Origin: Gigaspora rosea | Lineage: Eukaryota > Glomeromycota > Glomeromycetes > Diversisporales > Gigasporaceae | NCBI GenBank assembly: GCA_003550325.1 | Contig: QKWP01000138.1 | Span: 285,769 to 349,768, forward strand | Length of the DNA: 64,000 nucleotides | Direction: 5' to 3' | Shown here: in pieces, positions 55,705 through 64,000 of the stretch | Position numbering within the stretch: position 1 is the first letter of the stretch | Layout: the number at the start of each line of letters is the position of its first letter | Notes under the pieces: generated by a model | The model's database searches: none | What the model was told of the DNA's origin: nothing | Seen by the model: the letters and a program-made list of their open reading frames with translations, nothing else | Translations under genes and position numbers: made by a program

Positions 55705-57095
55705 GTAAGTAAAACTAAGCCTTTTCTTTAATTATAATATGTTGTAATTATTATTGTAAGCCCCTACGTTAGAATTAGTTTTATTTAATTCATTAAGGAA
55801 TGTAATATGTAATTTATCTATAAGCCCCTTGAATTCTTTAAGATAGTAGAAGCTATAAATGTACTAAGATTTCACTGTTGTTAAATGGCATCTTATGGAT
55901 TCCAATATTAAACTTATAAATTTTTACAAACCAAAAAATAAATTTTAACTACTTTAGGGTTAGGGTAAGGCCTGGGATTTTATTGGGCATAGTATATACA
56001 AAATTTAGCAAGGAATTTTTTTTATTAGAGCCCCAAAGGTGGTTTCATAAGCAAAATTTAGAGATATGGATTTTTTTTTAAAAAAATAACAAAAAAATGA
56101 AATTTTTTGTTACACCTGATCTTAAATTTTGATTGGTTATTCTAATAGTTTTGTGTAACATGGTGTAAAACACCATAGGTGCGTTTTAGTAAAACTCAAT
56201 TATTAAACATACGATTCACCCGTAACATTAATTTACAGTAAATTAAAAAAAATCCGACTAACCAACCCATATTTTCAGATCCCATGTAATGCTAAATGAA
56301 AAATCTGCTTTGTGTAGCCTTAAATATAGGAAAACAGAAATTATTGACTAATTATAAATTAGAAACTGCTTAAAAATTTTTGATATCGATATTTCCGTTG
56401 ATTAATTTTAATTTAATTGTATTTATATTTTTATATATAAAAATTTTATTATTGTTTATTCTAAACAATATCTTCAATTTTACTTAATATGCTGAGTAAT
56501 GATTTCAAAAAAAAGCTTATTGTTAGTTTCTTATTTGAGTCTTATTGTTTGTTCTGTGTGAAATTTATAATTGCTCTTGTATGGTTTTAACGAAGTTGGT
56601 AAATTTCATACTAATATAAATTTAGGAAACAACTCAAAAAATTTTGATCTAAAACTGTATCTTATGTGATATCTATATTTCAGTTTATAATACTGTACAA
56701 TTATTGTTTATGCTATGCAATGGCTTCAAAGTTCACTACTTGTCAATGCTTGGTGTGATTATTTCAAAAATAAGCTTATTTTTTGTATTTAAATGAAAAA
56801 AGTCAAATTTATAGTGACTTTGAAAATGCATCATTATATAAATGCTTGTTTTTTTACTTGCTATTCCACATTTTCCTTTTTTTCTTTTAACAAGAAATTA
56901 AATTATTAACAGCACTTTTAAAAAAAATGCAATTAACAAAAGTCTTTGCGATTTTGATGCTATTTATAATCGTTATCCCTTCTGGGCGCTTGAAAAATGA
57001 CATATTAAATAATTAAACGCAATATGATTAAAATAATGCTATTTTCTTGAAAATAAAACAGCCAATGAAATTTTAACTTTATTTTTTTAGTTTGG
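55705..57095. other. Spacer with a half MITE
   Basis: 56216-56320 is a right half of the GGCCACGC family (TTTACAGTAAATTAAAAAAA, then TTTGTGTAGCCT), parallel to 63070-63156. Otherwise AT-rich with no gene seen. Confidence 0.4.
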
Positions 57096-57099
57096 CCTC

Positions 57100-58800
57100 G
57101 TCATCCTGCTACGGATTTAGCAATCATATTAATTCACTAAATTCACAATAATAAGTTAGAAATTTTTAAATAAAACATCTCTAATTATTTATATAAATTA
57201 AACGCCGCGTATAAGACTATTTAATTGAATTAATATCAAATTAGAAACTTTTAAATAAAACTTCTCTATATAAATTAAATTATTAGGTTAGTGAGTATAA
57301 GATTATTTCATTAATTAACATTAATCAATTAGAAAATTTTAAATAAAACATCTCTAATTATTTACGTAAATTAATTATTAGTATGTGAGTATAAATTATT
57401 TCATAAATTAAAAAACTATTAAATAAAATATCTAATAATTTATGCTGTATATAAATTAGAATTTTAGGTTGTAAGTACAAATCTTTTTTTTATAAATTAA
57501 CAATGATTAATTTTTAAGTAAAATATCTTTAAAGATTTATATATAAAATTAATTAATATGCTCATGTAAGATACTATTTTATAAATCAAAAAATTTTATA
57601 ACTATTTTTAAGCAAAAATAAATCTCTCTAATTACGTATTTATTTGCATATTAAATTACTAGGGGCCAGTATATGAATTAAAAACTTTATTAGAATATGT
57701 ATGTTAAATAAAGCATCTATAATTATTTATATGTTAATTAAAATTATTAGTTTGTAAGTATAAAGCTACTGTATTTATAAATCGAAAACTTACAATAATC
57801 AACTGTTTAATAATACTTCTCTAATTATTTATATGTAAATTAAACCACTGCCGGTAAGTATATGACTATAAATTAAAAAAAAAACTTAGTAATAATTTGC
57901 TATTTAATAAACATCTCGAATTAAATTACTAGACGGTGAGTATAAAACTATTTTATAAATTTAAAAAAACATTATAATAGTCTACTATTAAATATCTCCA
58001 ATATAGTAATTTACTATTAAATCATCCATCTCCTTTTATAAATTAAAAACTTCTTAGCATTCTACTATTAAATAAAACCTCCAATTATTTATATGTAAAT
58101 TAAATTATTAGTGAGTAAGTATAAAGTTTCAGTATTTTGTAAGTTAAAAATTTTAAAATAATCTCATTATTGCATAAAACATCTATAATTATTTATTGCA
58201 AATTAGTAAGTAAATATAATATTATTTTATAAAGCTTGATAATAATCTTATTATTAATGAAATAAACACCTTTAATTATTTATATGAAATAAATTAATGC
58301 CTTGTAAGTATAAGGTATTTTATAAATTGAAACTTTTATAATAAACTATTATTAAATTAAATTTTCTAAATTAAATATGCAAATTAAATTACTTGCAATA
58401 AGTCTGACACTAATTTATAAATTAAAAGCCTTTTTAATAATCTTATTATTAAATGAAGCATACGTACTAAATTATTTATATTACTAGTCCGTGAGTATAA
58501 GACTAAATTATAAACTAAAAAATATAAAATAATCTTATTATTATTAATAAATAAACATCCTATTTACGTGTAATTTAAATTACTAGCTTTTAAGTATTAA
58601 AGTATTTTTTAAGTTAACAATTTATAACAATTCACTATAAATAAAATACTTTAATAATTTATATTCAAATTAATCATTAGAATGTAAGTATAAGGCTATT
58701 TTATGAATTATAACAATCAATTATCATATTTCTATTTATTTATTATTTATATACATTTATATATTATAAGTTAATAAAATATTAGAATATAAGTTATATA
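57100..58800. repeat. AT-rich satellite, ~85-100 bp period, about 17 diverged copies
   Basis: The pattern CTCTAATTATTTATATGTAA, ATTAAATTA.TAG, GT(A/G)AGTATAA, CTATTTTATAAATTAAAAA, CT.TTAATAAT, TATTAAATAAAACAT repeats throughout. The GTAAGTATAA core is visible near 57292, 57383, 57469, 57752, 57848, 57937, 58114, 58303, 58491 and 58681, typically 85-100 bases apart or multiples. Copies differ by substitutions and small indels, so the array is old. Confidence 0.75.
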
Positions 58801-60009
58801 GCAATTTTGTTTTATATAAAAATATGTTATAATGTAAGTACTGAAGAATATTTGTTGTAGAATCTTTGTAGACAAATATTTATTTGGTTAATTCTGTATT
58901 AAATAATGATTATTAGCAAATTCTTATATATTTTATTTTTAGATCTAAATATTAATTTCATACTATATACAGTACATACGTATGTTAAAGATCATGTACT
59001 AAACTCATGTAGCTTAATAATTTAGACAGTAAAAATATCATTAATTGTCCTTTATAATATTTATTTTACAGCTATAAAAGGTTGTGATTACCATTTGCGT
59101 AAAAGTCTAATGATATTGCCATTTAAAATTCTATAATTTGTGCAATGATGGTTTTTCGATGCATTAAGCCATTTCTTGACACCTTAATTCTAATTAAATT
59201 ATATCTTTTTTTATTAGTGTTATTGTACTTTCTTGCTTTCCTTATATATATTAAGTTACAATATTATTTTGGATGTTTTATTTATGAAAATTTAAACATT
59301 AATCATCACTTAATATTCCTGTGTCATTATTTAATTTGCCAATTGTATGCACATGAATTCTCATCTAAGTATAGGCGCAGAAAAATGATCGGGGCGACAT
59401 AATCATTCTATCCCGAGGATACGAACGATACATCAAAAATTTTAAATCACATATGCCGTAACATTTGCTTATGTCATATTAAGATCTAAATTTCCGATTT
59501 CCTGATTTCTAGTGATGTGCATGAAATTTGATGCTAATAATTTGAAAAGTGCTGTCTAACATTATCTAGTGCAAATTCAATAAATGTATTCCTCGTTACA
59601 ATCAACTTCAGCCTTGATAAATTTAGGTTGAAAAGCGCCAAATTTAACAGAGAAAATACAAGCACTTACTTCTATTTACAAAAAAATGTAGCACCAAAAA
59701 ACATCTAATTTAATAAGCATAAAACATAAACCTTATCGTATAAAAAACCAAACTATCAATGTGTGTGATGGGAAGAAAAAACCTATTAATCATGCTTTTT
59801 GAATATATACTCTTAATAAAAAATATCTTAAAAACTATGTAATTAAACACTTATAATAATTTTTGATGATTAATTGATGTGATACCTAGAGATCAGTGCG
59901 CCAAATATTCATTTGTATATAACAATATTTACAATAAAATATAGAATGACTTAAAATTATCAATTTTGAAAGAAGATTTAATAATTTTTTTTACAGTAGA
60001 AAATCATAA
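58801..60009. other. Spacer; 3' flank of copy E
   Basis: An 85-codon hydrophobic frame (59145-59402 +) ends in a basic stretch, but no family or partner supports it. Nothing else is seen. Confidence 0.35.
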
Positions 60010-61775
60010 TTAGGTATCTTTTGGCGTCTTGGACCGTTTATATTTTAGGTTGCCCCGGTAACGATCCTGAGATTTAGGTACAGATTGGTAAGAATTTTGG
60101 GTGTGGATTGAGTTGGTCCTATAACCTGACCCGACCCGGCGCATTATTCTGCGTCTAAAATAATATGTGAACCTCAGGAAACAAGAGACCACGATCATAT
60201 ATAATGTCCATTTTACCATCTTTTCCAAATATACATAAACCATAGAATAATTTTCCTCAACACTTTTAATATCTTCAACGCCTTCACCATATTCATTTTT
60301 AACATCTTTAACGTCGTCATAAGTCTCTATAGGTTTATATCCCTCTGAAGAAAATTTTGTGAGTTGTTCTTCAAGAGTTTGTTTTTCTTCAAGATATTCA
60401 TCATTATAAGTATCCATGGATATAAATTGCTTTTTTGCTGATAAGAATTGTGCATGTTGCTCTTCAAGGTTTACAACAGCTTTTTTCAAATACTTCATGT
60501 CTTCTGCCGTTGGCTTTGTGGGAACATTTTTGATTTCTTTGGCAACATCTTGTATATTGCGACGATACTCTTTCAAAAAGTTTTCAAAAATTATAAGACC
60601 TGGTGCTATTTCCTTCAGCATTTTAGTGATAGTTCGAACTCTTAAAAGTTCATCCTCTGTTCTTATTCGCACTGTATAATCAGCAATATTACCTAACCAG
60701 TGTTCTTTTAAAGCCTGTTCGGCCTCACGTTCTCCATCAATTAGATATCCTTGTGTATTATCTGCACTATTATGGAATGAATCAATGGCGGCAAGAACCT
60801 GTTTAATTTGTTCCAGAAACCCAGGTATTTGTTTTTCTAATACTTCGAACCGCTTACAGATAAAGTCTGCTTGACTATTTGAAATGCGATTACTTGATTT
60901 AATAAAAGATTTGAATAAACCATACTCTAACCACTGTGATTTTTCAAGTTCTTCTATAATTGCCTTCATTTCATTTGCAAGTGAAAAGTAAAAGCTTTCC
61001 GCTCGATGCCGAAATTCTTCGAGCTCATCACCTGCTTTTTGTATTTCTTTATCCAATCCAAAGAGTACTTCTGAAATTTTCTTTCCATTTTTAACCATTA
61101 TATCACTTTTTTCCATTATCACACCGAGGTTTCGAATAATAACGCGGTAACCACTCATCTCACTAGTATCTGAATAAATATTAAAAAGTGCTGATTAATT
61201 AAATCATATAATTTTTCCAGCATACATTAATTTAACGGATATATACCTGGAATTTCAAGTGATGATAATTTTTCCGATCCAGAATCCGCTAAATCTACGA
61301 TACTTTGAAAGGTGTGAATTTTATTTTGAGAAATATTTTGTCCAAATTGTATCTATTAGATAATATTAGCTTATGATTTAGAATTTATGCTTAAATAAAA
61401 TATTATTAATCTAATAATACATTCTTACTTTGATAACAATAATTAGTAAAGTAACTAAACATATCCCCAATATTCCAAATAATCGTAAATATGTAAATTT
61501 AAATTTATCGAGTAGTTTTTTAGGTGTTCTATCATTCTTTGATGCCGTTGAGGAAACTATAAATGACAAAAATTTTTTCGACAATTATTACATTTTAAAA
61601 AAGAAATCGTAATTGCGGATTCAGAAAATAGTAATAGTTTAAAAAAACTAGAAATTTAGAAAAGTTGGATACTAATCATACCTCCTTTAGAATATTCGGC
61701 TGAATCGGATTTCTCAAATTTAACAGCATTTGAATGCTCATTCGAACTTTCATCGTTCTCAATATATATTTTCAT
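60010..61775 (-). CDS. Membrane-anchored coiled-coil protein, copy E (four exons)
   Basis: Minus-strand exons 61682-61775, 61429-61556, 61247-61352 and 60010-61169; phases 1, 0, 1; 495 residues. Exon 1 (MKIYIENDESSNEHSNAVK) is shared with copy D. Membrane span at about residues 55-74. The helical exon starts MSGYRVIIRNLGVIMEKSD at residue 114 and keeps NSADNTQGYLIDGEREAE, LKEIAP and PTAEDMKYLKKAV. An extended acidic linker precedes a second hydrophobic stretch (WTLYMIVVSCFLRFTYYF). The tail then differs from all other copies: it is basic and Ser/Tyr/Arg-rich (RRRIMRRVGSGYRTNS ... KYKRSKTPKDT), as if exposed on one membrane face. Introns are 76-125 bp. It stands alone with no head-to-head partner and looks functional. 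Confidence 0.87.
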
Positions 61776-61850
61776 AATTAACAGGATTAAATTTAGACGT
61801 TCAAAAAAAACTGACGAAAAAGGCGTTTTTATATTGATATATTTAGATAC
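61776..61850 (-). promoter_or_regulatory. Core promoter of copy E
   Basis: Mirror of the copy D promoter: TATA-like ATATAAA at 61828-61834 (minus), then CGCCTTTTTCGTCAGTTTTT, GAACGTC and AATTTAATCCTGTTA before the ATG at 61775. Confidence 0.6.
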
Positions 61851-62097
61851 ATACATGCTTTTTCTCCATAATAGGATTTTCTAGATTTTTTGAATTATTG
61901 CACGCACGTGATATATTTATCATTAAAGCAGCTGTTAACATTTATGTGATTGATGTACTAACATGCTCCCAGAAATAGCAATTACGTACTGTACGTACGA
62001 TCACACGCAAAAAGCTCAATCACATGCTCAAGTACCTTTTTAAATAAAAAATTCGGCTAAATTAGCACATATAAAAAATAAAAAGTAGATTGTTATT

Positions 62098-62350
62098 TTG
62101 AATGTTTCAACTATAACGCTCATTATTATTGCTCAGCCAGATGGCTTTATTAATACAGAAAAGGATACATTAAGTATATATATCATAACAGCCTTATCCA
62201 TTGTATCTTTTGCATGGAAAATGTACCAAAGCAAAATTTACAGTGGAACAAGATTTGGCTTATAGCTTTACATACAGCAGTAATGCTAATATGCGTTGCT
62301 ATTACTATTGGGCCTGATCACCAAGGAAGCCATTGCAGCCGTAGAGTCTG
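62098..62350 (+). pseudogene. Fragment of an unidentified multi-span membrane protein gene
   Basis: One frame reads STITLIIIAQPDGFINTEKD and IYIITALSIVSFAWKMYQSK (about 62105-62225). An overlapping frame from ATG 62217 reads MENVPKQNLQWNKIWLIALH followed by TAVMLICVAITIGPDHQ and stops at 62348-62350. Each half has a hydrophobic segment, suggesting a membrane protein broken by a frame change or an unrecognised intron. No family is recognised. Confidence 0.3.
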
Positions 62351-62517
62351 AACACTAACCGATAGGTTTTCGCGCAACTATCACTATCATGGTATTAAAT
62401 CAGAAATGAAAGACCTTGTAACTCTACTGACATAGAGCTTTCTTATAAAACATCAGGTTTTTTCACTGTTGTTATCTTGTGCTTAATTTTGAGAATGAAA
62501 TTCTGCATTGTTTCATA

Positions 62518-62565
62518 TAGGGTCTGGAATGGGCCGGCCTGCAGGCCAGCCCATTCCAGACCCTA
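62518..62565. repeat. Near-perfect GC-rich hairpin, minimal hAT-like foldback
   Basis: TAGGGTCTGGAATGGGCCGG, then CCTGCAGG, then CCAGCCCATTCCAGACCCTA: a palindrome of about 48 bp with one mismatch per arm. Its ends resemble those of the 10066-10360 element (TAGGGTCCGTATTGGGCCGG), so it may be that family reduced to its ends. Flanks GTTTCATA and CAGTCATA agree only in part. Confidence 0.6.
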
Positions 62566-62569
62566 CAGT

Positions 62570-62960
62570 CATAATCTTGGAGTCTAATTTTAAAATGAAA
62601 AGTCCCACCTTGTTATCGCCATGAAGCTCAACCGCCAAGAAAAGAATCTCGAGCCTATCGCAGTCGTGGTGCCTAATTACCAAACAAAAGACTTTTTGTA
62701 TAGTAATTATTATAATTTCTATTGCGTTTATTAAAAATTCTGACACAAAACTTGCTCAGTGCGGTTGAGTTAGTTTGCATTGGAATTGTTGTGTTTCTAT
62801 TTTGAGTTACTTTAATAAATTCAGTTGCAGACCTACGCACTATTCCAGCGAACACTGTATATGGTTAAGGTTTTGTTCGTTTGCATTGGAATAAATGTTT
62901 CCTACTATAAGCTACTGTTACGGTACTTACTATTCCTGTGGCACAGTACGTGGTTAAGGA
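62570..62960. other. Spacer with local direct repeats
   Basis: GTTTGCATTGGAAT.(G/A) (62776, 62879) and CTATTCC(A/T)G.G.(A/C)CA(C/G)T words repeat at about 100 bp spacing. No gene supported. Confidence 0.35.
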
Positions 62961-62964
62961 TTTT

Positions 62965-63526
62965 TAGGCCATGCAAAGTTGATATTTCGTTTTACATTAC
63001 CCGCCGACCCATTTTCAATTTTTCGATTTCTTGTGTGCAAAATGAAAAATTAATTTTGCATAACCTTGATGTGATTAATTTACAGTAAATTAAAAAAAAT
63101 CCGACCGACTGACCTATGCTTTCAGATTCCATATAAGGCAAACTTTGCGTGGCCTTACCGGGGGACATCAATGGGAAAGGTGTTAACCAAAAAATTAACT
63201 TCGAACGACCTTATTTAAGGCCACGCAAAGTTAATTTTTCGTTTTGTATAACATGGTGTTCCAAAATTCCAGTCGGCGAGTCGGATTCTTAATTAATAAG
63301 CTCATGTTCGCATATAAGGCCACGCAAAGTTAATTCTTCGGATTAATCAGATTTTTTGGTCAGATTTATCGGGTAATTCCGGAAAATTAAGCTCGTCATC
63401 GGGAGACACCGGAGAAAAATTAAATGGCAAAAATGGAATATTTAGGCAATAAGAATTTAAAAAAAAAATTTTTGGAAAAATTGGGTCGGAGGTTATGCAA
63501 AACGAAAAATTAACTTTGCGTGGCCT
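62965..63526. mobile_element. Cluster of GGCCACGCAAAGTTAATT MITEs
   Basis: Within 560 bp at least four copies or halves are packed: 62967-63062 (short copy), 63066-63156 (right half ending AACTTTGCGTGGCCTTA), 63217-63300 (left half) and 63316-63526 (full, ending AACTTTGCGTGGCCT). A half of the 5176-5433 MITE family lies between them (63155-63215). The family apparently inserts into or beside itself. Confidence 0.7.
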
Positions 63527-63639
63527 AAAAAATACAGTATTTATATGAATAATTATGCTGTTTTTAAAATGATTGAGAATATCAATAATCTCAAAAAAAA
63601 AAAAAATTCTTGCGAATAACCGAATACCTGAATACCCGA

Positions 63640-63895
63640 TTAGTTTAGAATAGGGATGTTAAAAATGCTTATATAAACTCTGCTCAAGCAGGTTCCAAGC
63701 ACAAACTTTTACAGTTTGCTTATAAATTTTTTAAGCACTGCTTAAAAGCAAATATGCATTTAATGCTTCAAACCTGCTTAAAGCAATTATGCTTCAAATT
63801 TGCTCAAAAGCAAATATGATTTAAATTAGCTTAATTAAATTGTTCAAAGCAAATATGCTTCAAATAAATTCCAAGAATACATATATTAGCTTCAT
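63640..63895. repeat. Reiterated GCTTCAAA/AAGCA words, possible hAT-like left part
   Basis: Starting near TAGGGATGTTAAAAATGCTT (63653), the words AAGCAAATATGCTTCAAAT and CTGCTTAAAGCA repeat in both orientations up to about 63870. The right end was not identified before the window edge. 63915-64000 begins another GGCCACGC-type left end (GCTATACAAAGTTAATTATT). Confidence 0.45.
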
Positions 63896-64000
63896 CTGTT
63901 AATAATTTAACAATTAAATTTTTGTAACAATAGCTATACAAAGTTAATTATTGGTTCTTATAACCCAACTAGATCAAATTTTGAAAATTTTTATAAATAA

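Noticed and set aside
59145-59402. 85-codon hydrophobic frame with basic end
   Set aside because: Could be a small membrane protein, but nothing beyond an open frame supports it.
1-64000. LTR retroelements, virus-like elements, rRNA, classical tRNA genes, CRISPR arrays
   Set aside because: Looked for by long direct repeats, conserved motifs and cloverleaf patterns; none could be supported.

Overview
The window is about 70-75% A+T and eukaryotic. It has short GT-AG introns, widely scattered host genes and pseudogenes, and a very heavy load of terminal-inverted-repeat (TIR) DNA transposons and MITEs nested inside one another. The mix (CENP-B/Tigger-like and BED-finger hAT elements, a decayed P-loop GTPase with a Cys/His-rich C-terminal part, families of membrane-anchored coiled-coil proteins with no recognised domain) fits a repeat-rich early-diverging fungus. 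An arbuscular mycorrhizal fungus (Glomeromycotina, Rhizophagus-like) is the best guess, but this is inference from style. I saw no rRNA, classical tRNA gene, CRISPR, LTR element or virus-like element.

The real gene content is one family of membrane-anchored coiled-coil proteins. Five copies (A 19422-21272 +, B 25202-26787 +, C 29352-31042 +, D 44056-45570 +, E 60010-61775 -) share a four-exon structure with intron phases 1, 0 and 1: a short acidic or polar N-terminal exon, a transmembrane exon, a 35-codon linker exon, and a long alpha-helical exon with a variable C-terminus. A sixth, two-exon gene (17159-18828 -) has the same plan (acidic N-terminus, one membrane span, long helices) and aligns weakly with the others. 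It sits head-to-head with copy A across a 593 bp shared promoter. This head-to-head pair was tandemly duplicated. Copies B and C keep the + partner, while their - partners survive only as pseudogenes (24030-24470, 28260-28680). A further - remnant at 32990-33410 marks a fourth unit.

Layout. 1-3.8 kb: Tigger 3' end, a poly(A) retroposon, and a TIR element carrying a transposase fragment. 4.4-7.1 kb: an Asn/Gln-rich pseudogene, a MITE and a GTPase pseudogene. 8.5-16.9 kb: MITEs, a hAT with a hAT nested in it, a nest of elements several levels deep (11181-15414), and a foldback element. 17.1-33.4 kb: the duplicated gene-pair array, interrupted by a hAT (22133-23344) and several MITEs. 33.4-42.1 kb: a SINE-like head, a second poly(A) retroposon and many nested TIR elements. 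42.9-46.4 kb: an orphan exon, gene D and MITEs. 46.4-59.4 kb: decayed A-rich coding debris, a minisatellite, MITEs and a ~90 bp satellite (57.1-58.8 kb). 60.0-61.8 kb: gene E. 62-64 kb: gene debris and a MITE cluster.

The coiled-coil proteins plausibly act at membranes, perhaps as hetero-oligomers of the head-to-head partners. That is inferred from architecture and shared promoter only. Exon borders were placed by eye from splice motifs, phase agreement and comparison among copies.
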